From Larix kaempferi (Eukaryota; Streptophyta; Pinopsida; Pinales; Pinaceae): a stretch of DNA of 64,000 bases. The notes below the pieces were generated by a model. That model did not search any database. It was not told the DNA's origin and saw only the letters and a list, made by a program, of their open reading frames with translations. Below are positions 1 to 13,010 of this stretch, one piece after another; position 1 is the stretch's first letter; every line of letters begins with the position of its first letter. The stretch spans positions 2,844,001 to 2,908,000 of the forward strand of contig BSBM01001382.1 in assembly GCA_027924585.1 (NCBI GenBank). The letters are read 5' to 3'. A program made the position numbers and the translations under genes.

Positions 1-60
1 AAAGATAGGTCAATGGGACTGTTGAGTACAATGATGCAATACAATGCGAGAGTGCTAAAG
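1..60 (-). repeat. LINE 3'-end fragment cut by the window edge
   Basis: The first 60 bases match the sub-terminal part of a repeat seen again near 10350-10430 and 13040-13100: 'ggtcaatgggactg', then 'gtaca.tgatgcaataca', then a g/c-rich '.gcgagag'. In those copies this block lies just inside a (GATAA)n terminus, which here falls outside the window. The minus orientation is inferred from the coding direction of the longer copy at 13.0-14.0 kb. Confidence 0.45.
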
Positions 61-2236
61 TGGCTTAGTATTGTACAAGAGACAAGGGGCTTAGTAGAGT
101 TAATGTAAATTTTCCTCAACAAATAAAATTAGTGCATAATGTCTAATCAATATTATGATCTATCTTGGATATGAGCGTCATTAGAGATTGATGACTAAAG
201 GAACTAAAATCTATCATGTCTCTTTTCAAGCTAAATGATGAGTCCACGGTTTAATAGTTTTGGCATGTGTAGGTTACAAGAGAGGCCATTATTAGGTAGT
301 TGATTGTCACACATTATGGCAAGGGTCAAAGAAGAAAGAGAGTGACTTTTGCTGATCCAGATCCCAAGGGATATTTGGGGTACAACCAAGAGTTAGGGGT
401 AACACTACGTTATGAGTAAAAGCTAAATATACTAGCTAAATAAGAAAACACAAATGGAAGCATAGTTACACAATTAAACAAGAGACATAAGATGCTTTGA
501 TAGTTGTTTAACCATTTGGATTGGATTAGAATTGATTGGTTCATATTGGTTTACCTCTAGTTGGGTTCAAATCGTTGGTTGAGCCCTGTCATCTTCCAAC
601 CTAAATTGGTTGGTTTTGTTTTGGATCAATTTTTGTTGAGTGTGGCTCACTTAGGTGCTATTTTCACCCAAAAATAGGAAAACGATTTTTTTTTTTGCCA
701 TTTTATTATATATTGAAATTTACATGTTCTATGTGTTTTTTATAGTTGATTGGTTTGATTGGTTCTCCAACATGGTTTTTTGGATGGGTTTGGTTTGGTC
801 TTGGTTTGATGTTCAATTGGTTTTGGTCATGATAATTTTAGATGTCAAAACAATATATTTCATTATTAGAATGAGACTACGCTATTGGGAGATCAGAGTG
901 AAAAGTGAAATTTTCAAAAGCTCTTGTTTTGGGAGTGTTTTTTATATAGTATATCTTTTAATATCTTTTATGGGTTTATATCTAAAAAACATGTAGGATG
1001 TTGAAATAGCTATAGAAAACATGGATTAAACCACATAACATCAATCATTTCGTAGTTATAGCTTATAACATTGTCGTCAAATGATCAACCATAACAACTT
1101 TTATAGGAGCTTGGCAAAGAAGGGAGGTACTATAACATTGTCATCAAATGATCAACCTAGTAGTATATGAGCTTTTAGTATAGGAGAGGTATGGAGTACC
1201 CCAGGAGTGCTCTTCCCAAATTTGGACCGAGCTTTGGGAGCGGGAGGAATGAGAAATACATGAAATCTATGAAGAGAGATGTAAAAAGACTTTAACAAAG
1301 GTTTGCAAAATTGCTTCTCTCATCTTTTGATAGAGAATCAAAGCCTATATATAGTAATCTCAAAATATTTTTAGAACTACAAAAGAATAGATATGAATGT
1401 GTTGATATTTATGTGGACTATTCATGTTCAAGATAATATGGACTTGAGAACTCCTCTAGAAAGATTTGGAACGTTTTTTGCCAGCTTGACATTGCTTATG
1501 TGGAGATAATTACTCCACATTATATAGTGCAAGGAAGAGTGCTTTGCATGTTACCTCGTGTGTTGCAAGTGTCATCATGTGCTATGCACCTAATGTACAA
1601 GACTAATGTTGTTGGGCTTGTCTTTTGATTGAATGTTGGTATGCCTAAAGCACAATGACTTGGTGTTGTTGTAGGTTGTCACATTATTGTTCTACTATTG
1701 TTAGTGCTTTTGCGAGTGCTAAAGTTGCTCTTTTTGTTGTACATAAAAGGATTGCATTGATGCATGTGTTTGTGTTAGAGTTGATTTTTGCACTAATGCT
1801 TGTGCTTGTGTTGAAGTTGTATGATAGAGCTAAAGCTTTTTCGAGCATGGAAAACTATGTGAGGGATGAACTACACACTTTGGTTCAAATCATATGAGCT
1901 AGAAGTTAGTTAAAAGGGGTAGAAGCAGCTATGATTTATTTCTTCGTAAATTTGATAGTTCCTCTAAGAAGTCAATTGATGATTTTCAAGGGATTCGAAG
2001 CTCTATATATGTAGGCTTTATTAATTAGTGTCAAATATTGCAATTCTTTTTTCTCATGTGAAGCTTATAATTGTATATATTATCTCCAATTTTTGCTTGT
2101 GTAATGTTTGGTGTGTCTCTCTATTGGAATATACATACTCAACTTAAAGAAACATATAATGAGCTTTTTTTTTCTAGTCAGAATAACAAGAACAAAACAT
2201 GTAGAGACCAAATTTGATATCATAGTATGTTAGAAA
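61..2236. other. intergenic, no gene recognised
   Basis: The stretch is AT-rich and broken by stops in all frames. An open frame at 655-996 is T/G-rich low-complexity sequence without a recognisable domain. A short block 'ataacattgtc.tcaaatgatcaacc' occurs twice (about 1066 and 1133). I see no gene, RNA gene or intact transposon. Confidence 0.5.
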
Positions 2237-2700
2237 TGATAAGATAAGATAAGATAAATTTATCAATGTCCAACAAATGACTAAAAGTAGGTCAACAAGA
2301 TTGCTTTATTCTTAAGTGATTGCACCGAGAGTAACGAGGTGCGTACAACCCAATATGGGGGAGATGTTGTCACGTTTGTCATGTTCGTCACGTTACGTTC
2401 CCATGTCGGCTCTTAACTTATAAAAAATCAAAAGTAATTAAAAATTTCATGTTCGCTCACAACTTATCAAAAATAAAAAAGTAATTAAAAAATTAAAAGA
2501 GAGGGATCCAATTTCCTGAGGGGTAATTTTTTTCTTAATGTGTAAAAAATTTAAGATAAAACAAAAAAAATTACACCTCAAGAAATTGGATCCCTCTCGG
2601 TGCTTAATAGATCCGAGTTTAAGATGGATTTATGTTGGTGGTATAAAGTGGGAGTGCAAAGGCCACTCCTATAAAAGCAAGAATCAATGCTACCCTAAAA
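2237..2700 (-). repeat. LINE 3' end with (GATAA)n terminus, interrupted
   Basis: Four GATAA units followed by 'atttatcaatgtccaac' and a 'gtaggtcaa' block match the termini at 10315 and 13011. The next expected part of the consensus (tacaaagtgggag..., cctataaaagcaag) reappears only from about 2640. The interruption is the hairpin element annotated separately. Read on the minus strand this is a 3' tail of TTATC units, typical of target-primed retroelements. Confidence 0.55.
2322..2603. mobile_element. MITE-like inverted-repeat insertion
   Basis: The outer ends are a perfect 10-bp inverted repeat, GCACCGAGAG at 2322-2331 and CTCTCGGTGC at 2594-2603. Inside, 2499-2533 and 2563-2598 form a long, nearly perfect hairpin (gagagggatccaatttc against its complement, extending through the T/A runs). 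The AT-rich interior has no coding capacity. The block sits inside a LINE tail, which supports a secondary insertion. I could not identify a clear target-site duplication, so the family is not assigned. Confidence 0.5.
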
Positions 2701-2703
2701 GCT

Positions 2704-4592
2704 AAGCATGGCTATCACAATCTGTAATGATCCCTACTAGATTGGGCTGATTTTGGAACTTGGCTGTTGGTATGATTTGATTGATGGCTTTCGTCGAACA
2801 CTTGTCAACAATGTTATCAAATTGCTGTAGGTTTCCTTCTCAAGCAAATTTGGGCTTTGGGTTTAGTGCTGATGTAAATTTGGGGTTGGTCTTTTGTCAA
2901 ACACTTGACTAACTTTTATTTGATTTAGTATCCAAATGATATTGGTTGTGCATATTTCAGTTTACCACAGTTAAGCACTCAACAATATAAAACTTCAGTA
3001 CCAAACATCATATAATTTGCATGAACTCTAGAGAAATTTATTAAATACCTTCTCTTTACAACAGAGACTAAGCATCAATAAAACAATCATATACATGCAT
3101 GAAATTAAAATTGATTATTTTGTGAATCTGACTTGAGAATAACATTGAGCTTACAACCTCCTTTTCTCTTGAAGATGCACAGACTTTAGAGGTGATCGTT
3201 TCCAACCTTGTAGAGATTAAACATCAACACACCTTCATGCATTTCAACGATATATTTTTGCAGCTTGTAGACACTCCAACTGTCTTCACTGGTTCACAAA
3301 CAATGTGCCCTCTTTCATTGTGCAATCAAGTTACAGTCAATGAGGTGAATACCAAAATTCTCCTCAAATTGGGTGATCTCTAACAATTTAGATCAAGATG
3401 TATTATGCCCTTGCTGCTCCAAATGGTAATGTACAACGTGCCACCTCCAAATGCAACTCGTGCCCTTCAAAACTAGGGACACACCTTACTAAAGTGCACA
3501 TGATTTGATTTACTAGTGCACCCCTCTAAATGTGCCTTCAAAGTGTGCCTTCCTTCTCACCATATCATTGAATCTTGACCATAATACTCTGGATTTGCTA
3601 GTGAATCTTGACTCATCCACGACAATGAAGTTCCATGAAGAAATTTGAGTGATTTTCTCCTCTAGATCGACTAGGGTGGATAGTTTCATCATCGAAATTG
3701 ATATTCTCCTTTAGGCTTTTCGTCCCAAGAATAAAGACATAAGAGCTCTCCAAAAGTTTTCGAAAATAAGATAACATGAATATTCAAGAATGAGCTCTCA
3801 TCTCTCTTTTATAGGCCCTCTATTCTTTTCTCTCGTTCGCTTAAATTATTTAAGTGACTTTCTAAGGTTATTCTTCATATTACTAATTAAATCACTTTTT
3901 AACCCCTTTTAGCTTTGAAAAGTGATTAATTTGCTTTTAAAACATTTCCAGACACAGAAGTGATTTTATCATCGTCCCAACCTTTATATTTTTTGTCCCA
4001 ATTCCAACAAGCTATTACACTAAGGTGTCCCCTCAAATAATATTTTCCAAATAACACCTTTTGCACATTTAATTAAATTATGCTCAATAATCCTCCCGAT
4101 TTACGAGAATTGCTGAAATGCAACGAAACCAAGAATGAATTGTGTAGAAATGATCTTGATGATGAATAATGGTAAATGGGCTAGGTTGCCCCCCATAAAA
4201 CTCCTCCAAATCCTTCGAACTCGTTGGTAACATAATCTCACTCCTCTGACTTGGTTAACAAAAACCTTAGAAGTCATCTCCAACTATAGAATAGGGGAAT
4301 CCAAAATTGGGGCCATTACACAATCTCAAGGGAAGAAATATGATGCTTAGGAGTCGATTATAAGGGAAATTGCCTTAATGCTCCAAATAATTGCCTTTAA
4401 ATGAAGGGGAGAGGAGGTATTACTTTGAAGTTGAAAGGGAAGCTCTCTTACCATTCTAGGTCAAATTAAAGAAACTCTTTATAGAAAACTAGTTGGAGGA
4501 GATGGATATGGTTGAAGAGATGTCTCTTTGTTTGGAAGCGGTGGCCCTTTCTTGGGAGCTGGTAGAAGGTCCCTATCGATTTGGCGTGTTCT
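2704..4592. other. intergenic, no gene recognised
   Basis: Short frames at 3192-3383 and 4101-4283 (minus) have no domain I recognise. The sequence resembles decayed repeat DNA, but I could not name a family. Confidence 0.4.
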
Positions 4593-4880
4593 CTATCTTG
4601 AGAATGTGAGCTTCGAGTTCAAGGGCCCCAAATATATTGTCATGCACTGTTGGTTTGGGTATTGAAAAAGGGTGGAGAGAGAGTTATGGAGCCCCTTGAA
4701 TAGGAAATGGAACCTCTCATGTATTTCATAGTAACGAGGACATCCGAAAATAAAGTCCTCTTTTGCCTCTGTCTCGTAAATGGAAAATATGGCATAACCT
4801 ATCCTCTTGTGGTATCTGGTGCTCGAATTGGCCCAAGGGGATCCAAAGTCCATGCATCTAGTGTCCAAGCGTCCAAGGGG
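4593..4880 (-). pseudogene. LINE ORF2 C-terminal fragment (zinc-finger end)
   Basis: The minus-strand frame contains ETEAKEDFIFGCPRYYEI followed by HERFHFLF. This matches the end of a non-LTR retrotransposon ORF2, where a Cys-x2-Cys pair precedes E-T-E-x-H-F-x-x-x-C-P. The same segment, differently mutated, is found at 13.7-13.9 kb (ETEEHFIF, then PIYYEI). The Cys pair itself has been lost here (RIGYAIFSIYETE). No tail is visible. It is a fragment, not a gene. Confidence 0.5.
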
Positions 4881-4899
4881 GTTTCACTATGAGTTCGTC

Positions 4900-6673
4900 T
4901 TTGAATTCTAGGAAGGTCGTTGTATAAAAGCTTGTCTTGGCTCTCAAACCCCCAAGGGGGTGAATCCAAGTGACTTGGATATTGCTTATAAATATCCTTC
5001 TTGATAATCCCATTCATCTCTTGCTTATTAGGCAAGAGGTTACTAGGAGCATCTAAAGAATACCTGAATGGAGGAAGGCAATCTATTGATAAGTTGACAG
5101 ATCAAAGGAAACCAATAAGATGCATTTGTGGAACCTTTTGGATGATGAACAACATAGATGAATAGATTAATGGTTTTGACCAAAAAGTAATATATTGTTG
5201 GCAAGATAGCCATAAGTCCTATTGCGCCATAAGTCCTATATTGCTAGGTCATATATGGAGAAGAGGGAAATTTGCACTAAAAGTCGTACACACCCAAATG
5301 TGCAAGGATGTTGAAAGCAAAGCCCATCAACTACAAAAGAACATTTTGGATTTGTAGATGCTATTAGAGGTGAAGTTTAACCTTATGACATATATAATGC
5401 TCATTAATACATCTACAACATTATCTGATGGTTTTGGAGATATAACTTGTAGTGTCTAGGTAAATTCATCTAATGAAAATTTGGTGGGAAGTATTTATAA
5501 CCCAACTATCTATGCTAATTGTTTGAAGTCCATTGACGGTGGATATAGAAGTGGAAATTGTGCTATTTGGGAAAAGACCTTGATCTTAATAAGTTGGGTT
5601 ACTTGCTTAAGTAGTTAAATGCTTATGCTTGTTTTACATGGGTATAGTCTCTTGAGACTTTGGGTTGTTCTAGGGTACATCCCATATGTTCTTGTTTGTC
5701 CTAGGGACTTATGGATAATTGAGAACAAATTGGTGGTGGCTCTGGCACCTTCTAGTAGGTTTAGATACTAGGAAAATTATACTTGGTATGGTTGGAGGAT
5801 GTATTGATTCATTAAGCAATTGAGGTGTCCTCCATATTGTTCCTTTTCATAGAAAAACTTGCTTAAAAGGCATAGAATGTGTTGAATATGGTTCTCCTTT
5901 AATTTAAATCAACACAAAAGCTAATAATAACTCTAATTTTAGGAACTAAATAGTTAACAATTAAACATTTTTAACCTTTTCCACTTACAAATAAAAGAGG
6001 CCATTACTCGCAGTTGTCAAAAACATAGTAGCTTGGGAGATTTATTTTTCACAACTTAGGGGAATTAGTTTTTCACCAAAGATGACTAATATTCATTTTG
6101 GGAAGGTGGCTTTTATTTTAAGAAGAGTTGGGAGAGGAGTCATAATCATATTCAACTTGTGAGATGTCATGGACCAAAGGGTGTTTTACATTGGGATATC
6201 ATACTTGAAATTTTGAAAAGGATTCCATCTCAAAGAGGCATCCTTTTTTCTTGTTTTAGAGGACAATAGTGATATTAATCATGATGGTGAAATGGTGAAA
6301 TGGTTATGAGGTTGAAGGGTTTTTGGAACACGTTGAAGAAGGGGACAAGGCATATTCTCCATGGCATATTTGTCATTTTATATGCATGTTTTTAGTACTC
6401 TTTTCTATTTTAATTTAATATTAATATACAAACAATTATTTATGATTTATCAATTCCATATGAGTTTAACTATATATGGTTTGCAATCAAGCTTATATGA
6501 GTTGGACTTTATATAGTATGCATTCAACTCTATACAAGTTGAACTTTATATTGATTTATCATTGAATTTGATGTTTCATTATACTTTTCTTTTTACTAGT
6601 GAGAACACAAATGGTTCTTCTATCATGCTACTCCATTTTTAGCCATTTAATAACTATGTCATTTGACATTGGG
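4900..6673. other. intergenic, no gene recognised
   Basis: There are no long open frames and no structured repeats apart from scattered AT-rich words. Nothing can be supported here. Confidence 0.45.
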
Positions 6674-7160
6674 GCACAACGACATGTGTTTGACATGGGA
6701 AACATAGAGCCCCTTATAAGGGGACTTTGACATGAATATGTAGATATATATAGGTATAGATACACCGAAAATAAAATATAGACAAAGATGTAAAATTTTT
6801 GAACATTTCTAAAATAGAATTACATTATACCAAATACACAATAATTCACCGCAAATTATACATATAGAACCAAGAACCATAGTTTTTCATTTGATGTCAT
6901 TAGAATGTATTACAACGCATGTTTGACATGGGACACATAGGCCCCCCCATAAAGGGATTGTGACATGAATGCATGGATATATAGATAGATAGATAGATAG
7001 ATATATAGATATAGGTACAAATACAACGAAATAAAATATAAACAAAGATGTAAAATATTTGAACATTTTGAAAATGGTATTATAATACATAAAATACACA
7101 AGAATATACCACAAATCATACCTACAGAACCAAGAACTATAATTTTCTCATTTGATGTCA
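6674..7160. repeat. two-copy tandem duplication, about 233 bp, with GATA microsatellite
   Basis: The block starting 'tttgacatggga.acatag' at 6689 recurs at 6922. Both copies run through 'gacatgaat', an ATA-rich stretch, 'aaataaaatata.acaaagatgtaaaat', 'gaaccaagaac.at' and 'tttgatgtcatt'. The second copy has an expanded (GATA)n tract near 6979-7010. The open frames here (6887-7287 minus) only reflect this low-complexity repeat. Confidence 0.75.
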
Positions 7161-7439
7161 TTGTAACATTTATTACATAAATAAGATGATAAATGAGACT
7201 GTTGATGGAAAACACAAAATAGGGTGGAAGAATCTCGTAGCTTGTCTTCTTAGTTTTTAAAATGAAAATCAATAGCATCACCATCACACTATCCTCCCTT
7301 CTCCAATGTACCTCGTCTAAGGGTTACATTTGTTTGTTTGTAGATGATTCTACTAGAGGATCACTATCATTGAAAATGCTTAGCTCTAGGATTGGTGTAT
7401 AATAAGTTCCAAGTTTTGATACTTAAGATCTTAGTTGAG

Positions 7440-8905
7440 AGCTATGACGATAAGGTTGTATGAGAATGTTATTACCAATTTTTTGGAATATCGAGGGTTG
7501 GTCACAAGAAATTAATTGTAATATAGGAGTCAAGCAATGTTCTCCCTTGCCCCCTACTCTTTTTGGTATATTCATTGACAAGTTAAAGGGTTGTTTGGAA
7601 TATGTAGGTTGTGTTGGCATGGCTCTAGTTGGTATAGTCGTCATCCTTCTTTATGCTCATGATATTGCTCTTATGGTGAGGAGTCCTTGTGATCTCGACA
7701 AGCCACTAAATTTATGCTCATGATATTGCTCTTATGGTGAGGAGTCCTTGTGATCTCGACAAGCAACTAAAAATTCTCAAGGATTTTTGTTATAATATGG
7801 GTATGATTGCTAACATTGAAAAGACAAAGGTTACGATGATCAAATCCAAAAAGATGGCTTATGCAAATTTCATTAATGACATTATTAGCTTGGAGGAAGT
7901 GACTTGATACAAGTATCTCATAATTGATTTTCATCACAAGCTTAATTGGAACTTTAACATTGAGAAAAGGATAAATGGAGGAGGGTGGGGATCTTATTAT
8001 GGACTTGAAAACAATTGTAAATCAATGGACCTTTGTCTTTGGGATAAGATGAAACTCCTATTTTTGACTCTTTTCACTCCCATTATCTTATATGGTTGTG
8101 AAGTTTGAGGTTGGAACATCTCTAGAGAATTGCAAAGAAGAATAGAGCAAATCCAAAAGTGTTTTATAACTTACAATTTAGAATTAAAGGCAATACACCC
8201 TATCATATCCTAACAAAATCGAGTCTCTCCTTCATTGGGAGCATGGCTATGACTAGGTACTTAATGTACAAGAACATGATAAACAACATGGGAGAGACTA
8301 GTTTCTGTCATAAAGTGATTTCATTACACAATAAACCTTATATTTTAATAAGGAAGAGGTCACTTTGCAAAATAGTGTTAATATTAAAAATATTATTACA
8401 TCTAAATTTAAGAAGTTATGTGATAAAAAATTATAGGATAAGAGAAGATTAAGATACTACAAGGAGGTGATCAATCGTAATCTAGAAATCAGAAGTATCT
8501 CTCTGTTTTAACTAGCGTAAAGAAGAGAATCAACATGGCTAAAATAAGAACAAACTATCATGAGCTCCATAGTGGAACAGGGCAATGGACAATTCCTAAA
8601 ACATCATGGGATGAAAGAATTTGTCATCTTTGTGACACTAAGAGGGTTGATGATGAAAACAACTTTCTCTTGTAATGTCTCGTGTATACCCACATTATAT
8701 TGCAATTTCAAAATATTTGTTACATATGGACCTTCCTAACCTTTCAACTCATCAGAACTGCGATGATCTAGAAATTCTTCTCTTAAAGATTTTCAAGCAC
8801 AAAAATAAAGTTCTAAAGCAAACCAAGTGATTACTTACCTTTTTAAAGGTTTGATAAACCAAAGTTGGTCTCAATGGATATCAACCATCATCATTATCAT
8901 CATCA
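7440..8905 (+). pseudogene. LINE reverse transcriptase remnant with ATC-rich 3' tail
   Basis: The plus strand reads a non-LTR reverse transcriptase in several broken frames. It starts with a G-V-K-Q-C-S-P-L-P-P-T-L-F-G-I-F-I-D block (about 7530-7575). The catalytic YADD box follows, changed to YAHD (7652-7663). Then comes a thumb-like region with many stops, and near 8610-8670 the C-terminal zinc finger ERICHLCDTKRVDDENNFLL. The element ends after 'accaaagttggtctcaatgg' in an ATC-repeat tail (8883-8905). A trinucleotide tail suggests an RTE-like rather than an L1 clade, but that is inference. Stops, frameshifts, the D-to-H change and an internal duplication make it dead. Confidence 0.75.
7650..7771 (+). 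repeat. 61-bp tandem duplication across the RT catalytic box
   Basis: The 61 bases beginning 'tttatgctcatgatattgct' are repeated immediately with almost no change, so the (mutated) catalytic box is present twice. The period is not a multiple of three, so the duplication alone breaks the frame. Confidence 0.9.
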
Positions 8906-10314
8906 TCAAAAGTAATCGACCAATGCCAATGTACAAAACATTAGCCATTGGCCAATGTCGAGACATGGGTGAGTTGAATGTCAAACATATGCGAGTATGT
9001 GCCTTGTGAGTGTTTGACATGTCACGAGTGTTCCTGTGTTCAACACAGGGACACATGGCACATGTCTTAAAAGGAGTGTCTGATGACTTAGTTTATAACT
9101 TGAATCAATGTGTCATGCATTTTGATTAATTTTTTTATTGTAAAATCTAGGCATTTTAAAATTAATTCTATATGTTATTAGATCCTTGGATTTTATTTTT
9201 AATACATTTTTTAATCATTTTGATGTCCCTTTGAAAGCGTTTCTTTCTTTCATTCTTTTGTATTTTCTAGGAGGGAGGAGATCCTTAGTGACCCATCAAT
9301 GTTGGCCCCTTTTCCCTAGGGTCTAAACCTTGGTGTGTAATATAAGACTACACCCACCAAATAACATTTTTAAAATTGATCTTTAGTAGCTCATGCATAC
9401 TTTGGAGGGAGAGCTTCAATAAATGATAGAGGCAAGAAGGTGGATTACCTGTTAGTGGTTGTGGATAATCCTATTAATTGTTGAGGTAGATATAATATGC
9501 TTTACCTTATGGGTTAGGAGTGCAATTAACTAAGTGGTAGTTCTTGAGACAAAAAATATTGTTAGAAGTTACCAAAGTATATTGATGAGTTCCACCAACA
9601 ATTGTTAGCCCTAACTTCGAGAGGATGAGAAATACACTATTGAATTATTATTGATGATTGCTTGATTGAGAAAATTGGAATTGCTTGAGGTTTAAACTTT
9701 AAACGATTCATGTAACATATTTGTGGACATTGAAGCCAAACTTAAAAAGATTGCCCCTATTGGATCTAGTAAAGCATGAACAACATAAAAGGAAAGATAA
9801 GATAGTGACAACATTGATTGGTTTGCCACTAATGTGGCATTGAAACAAGGTGACATGGAAAATTACAAGGAGATTGACTATGATGACGAGTTTTTTGTTT
9901 CTACATCTCAATGAAATTATATTTTAGGGTTGGTAGGTGCAAGTTAGTGACAAGTAATTCTTGAAGTAGGTTGATAGACTTGGTAGGAAAGAAAGGGGCC
10001 AATCAATCAATGAACAAATTCAAGCTAGAATGTATTCGAGGTAATGATAAAGGTGGGTAAATACTTGCTTCTAACAATCTATGATCTTGGAAACCAAAAA
10101 ATGTTGATGACATAATCCTTGGTTGGGCAACTTGGCCTATAATGCTACAATAGAAGTTCTATATGTAGCATGGCTATAGAAAGATATAGAATTGTCCATC
10201 ACCAAGCAATGCAAATTTACATCTATGATTGTCTCACAATTTCTTGACAAGTTAGAGAGTGACATGATTTTGTCGGATGCTTGTATGTAATATTTGAGAG
10301 TTTGTATTTCTATG
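8906..10314. other. intergenic, no gene recognised
   Basis: Frames at 9708-9911 and 10137-10346 (minus) lack recognisable domains. The part from about 9640 may belong to the decayed Ty3 element whose RT lies at 11.1-11.8 kb, but I cannot show it. Confidence 0.4.
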
Positions 10315-10802
10315 AGGTAAGATAAGATAATTTTATTAATGTCCAATTAATGGGCATTGAAGTAGGTTAATGGGATTGTTGAATATAATGATGCCAATAC
10401 AAAGCGGGAGCCCAAAGATGCCTCCTATAAAAAGCAAGATGCATAAAGTAAAGTGATGGTCTAAATTGAAGCTTGAGAGAAAAACTCGGAAAGTGGAGAA
10501 CAAATCTAAATTCAATGGGCATGGTTTCAAAATCTGGAGTGTCCATAAAGCTAGTGTATTAGGGTCTATTGTAAGTTAGCTCCCCTAACATCTAAGGTCG
10601 AGTGGAGAAAACTTAAGATCAAAGGTTGTTTGGAGGAGGACCTAGATGAGGATTTGGACAGTGTATTGTGGTGTTGCTTGGAAGAGGTTGACTGTTGTTG
10701 GGGTTTGGGAGAAATATCGAGTTCCAACAAAGACAAAATAAATGCAAATTTGCCAAGGATGGTAGGTGCTTCATTACCTGAAACAATTGGATGATAGGCC
10801 AT
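10315..10802 (-). pseudogene. LINE 3' end, TTATC-tail family
   Basis: The left edge is 'gataagataattttattaatgtcc', then the shared sub-terminal block 'aagtaggttaatgggattg.tgaatataatgatgc.aataca'. Within the minus-strand frame at 10566-10802, SSSKQPLILSFLH matches SSSRQSTILSFLQ in the copy at 13252-13680, both in a Ser/Gln-rich tail. These are two copies of the same C-terminal tail of a LINE ORF2. The copy interrupts a decayed Ty3 region. Confidence 0.6.
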
Positions 10803-11129
10803 CTAACATGGATAGTTTAGTTGTATAGGCAATGAGCCACGTTTATCCAATTGTGTAGATTGTTGGAGAAGTATGACAAACTCTTCTCAAAATTACCAAA
10901 GCGTACCTTTAGGTACAATGTTTAAACATAATGTAGTTTCACAATAGGATGTAGCTTTGCCAAATATAGGTAGGTACTTGAGTTTCATATTTAGAAAGTA
11001 GTAGTTGTAGGGGTTGATACAATAGGATTGTATTTGACCAAGCACTTCTCCTTGGTTAGTTCTTGTCTTAGTGTTCAAGGAGCATTTTAGCTAGCATTGT
11101 GCATATTTGATAAAGGTGCTCAAAGTTGA

Positions 11130-11800
11130 CAATCGAGAATTATGTGGATCAAATATGTACCTTCAAGGTTTGTCAAGGGCTATATGAGTGCCTTTGTGAT
11201 ACCATTTGGCATCACCAATTCATTAATGGAATTTTAGAGATTGATTTCTAAGGTGCCTAAGTTGTACTTGAATAATGCCTAAATGAAATTTTAGAGTGTG
11301 TTTCGTAAGGTGGTGAGATTATACCTGAATTTTTTGTGATTGTTCAGTTGGATTACATCTCTTACTATGTGTCAAATCATGGAACATGCATTTTCACCAT
11401 GCTAAAGAGATGTTGAAGCCAAAGAAGTAGAATCTCTAGTTAAATAACAAGAGAAGCTTGTTTAGTGTGATTTTGTTTGCTTACTTGGTATAGATTGTCG
11501 ATGAAGATGGATTACATAGTGATCTAGTTGACATTGTCTTGTTTATTAAGGCTAAGAACTAATATGTGAACGATAAATGACTAGTGTAATTTGTATCTCA
11601 ATAAAAGTTGCCTTGCCTTTCAGTGGTTGGATCAAAGGGAATACTAATTTCATCTAGGCTAACAAGGAGCAAAACTTGTGTAATGAATTTTAGTAAAGGA
11701 TATGTTGTGCACTGTTAACCATATATTACCCTATGAGGCAGAGACAAATGCACTATTGATTCCAAAAATTATCCGATGTCCGTAAATGTCTGTCTCTAGT
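11130..11800 (+). pseudogene. decayed Ty3/gypsy reverse transcriptase
   Basis: Broken plus-strand frames show 'SAFVIPFGITNS', the FGLxNAP-type block of Ty3 RT. After a duplicated stretch comes FFVIVQLDYIS, the position of the catalytic V-Y-L-D-D box (Y to Q, second D to Y), followed by a HIFTML-like helix. Many stops are present. It is an old remnant and gives no lineage assignment. Confidence 0.5.
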
Positions 11801-13010
11801 AGGATATATTTTTTGGTCACTTCTTTAATTGTTAACATTTTGTCATTTGAAAAGAAAAGCCTTTAAACTTACCTAGAGACCAACGATCTTTTATGTAGAA
11901 ACAATATTCAAGCTATAAATTATGTATTGTTTTATGTGATTAATTTTGAAAATTTACAACTTGTTTTTAATGTGACGAGCCTTAATTTTTGATGGAAACT
12001 TCCTACATGTTTTCGAAAACCATGAATCACCATTGTCCCATTTATTGGCATCCCCGCCCCCCTTTTTGTTATTTCCGAAGATGTCTACCTGGTTTTTCCA
12101 TGATACGCAGTTGTAATATTTGTATCCATTGTGGCATGGTTTTGACGATAAAATTCTGGTGACAAGGTAATTCTCCATTCAACCTTTGTGCATGTAGGTG
12201 ATTTATGGATTCCCATGCTAATAGGGCATAATAAATGTTGTTACCATTAACGGGATTGACTCTTGATATTGCTTCCTAAAGTCATGAAATATACTATTCA
12301 CTTGAGATTTTGTAATAACTAATTAATATCAATAGTTGAGATGGTGGTTTGAGTTTTTGATTCCTAGGTCTTTCCCATTCAAATATTTACTAGCTATGGA
12401 AGGAAACTGTGATTAATTTCCTTGATAGTAATGCCACTTTGCCTTTACGAATGTAATTGCAAAATGTGTTCAAGTGGACACATTGTGTTTTCCAAACAAG
12501 ACAAGGGATGCATATGTCTAATAGATTGCATCATGATGGTTGGTTGCCCTATTTGTTGGAGATTTGACTTATAGAAGGCATATTTTAGTTCATTTGGTAT
12601 TTGCATTTGCATTTTCTTATGGCCCAAGTCACCAGAAATAACCAAAGAAATATTGCACACGATTTTCTTTTTAAATCAATGTGGAGCACAACTCCCAAGT
12701 ACAGTGATGATGAGGTGCACAACTCCTATGCATTAGGAGAATATTTCCTGTTAAACTCAAAATGTAATAATATCAATAATCAGTTGTCTATTTATGCAAA
12801 TGACTATAATAATCCCCTGCATATACTACATCCTGACTCATTGCTTTTATTGCCCCAATTCCTAGCTGAAGTACCAATAAAGTTAGGAGCTTAACCAATC
12901 TGTTCACAATCTGAGGGTAAGATTTGAATGGATCAGATCTTATCTGCTATTGGGGCCTGAAGTTCCAACATTGTTGGAATCTAACTGCCATGCTTGGTGA
13001 TTGCTCTCGA
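11801..13010. other. intergenic, no gene recognised
   Basis: Open frames at 11954-12178 (minus), 12445-12660 (minus) and 12601-12894 (plus) are short and show no domain known to me. They may be parts of old elements. Confidence 0.35.

Noticed and set aside
655-996. 113-residue hydrophobic frame
   Set aside because: It arises from T/G-rich 'ttggtt' sequence; no domain, no gene context.
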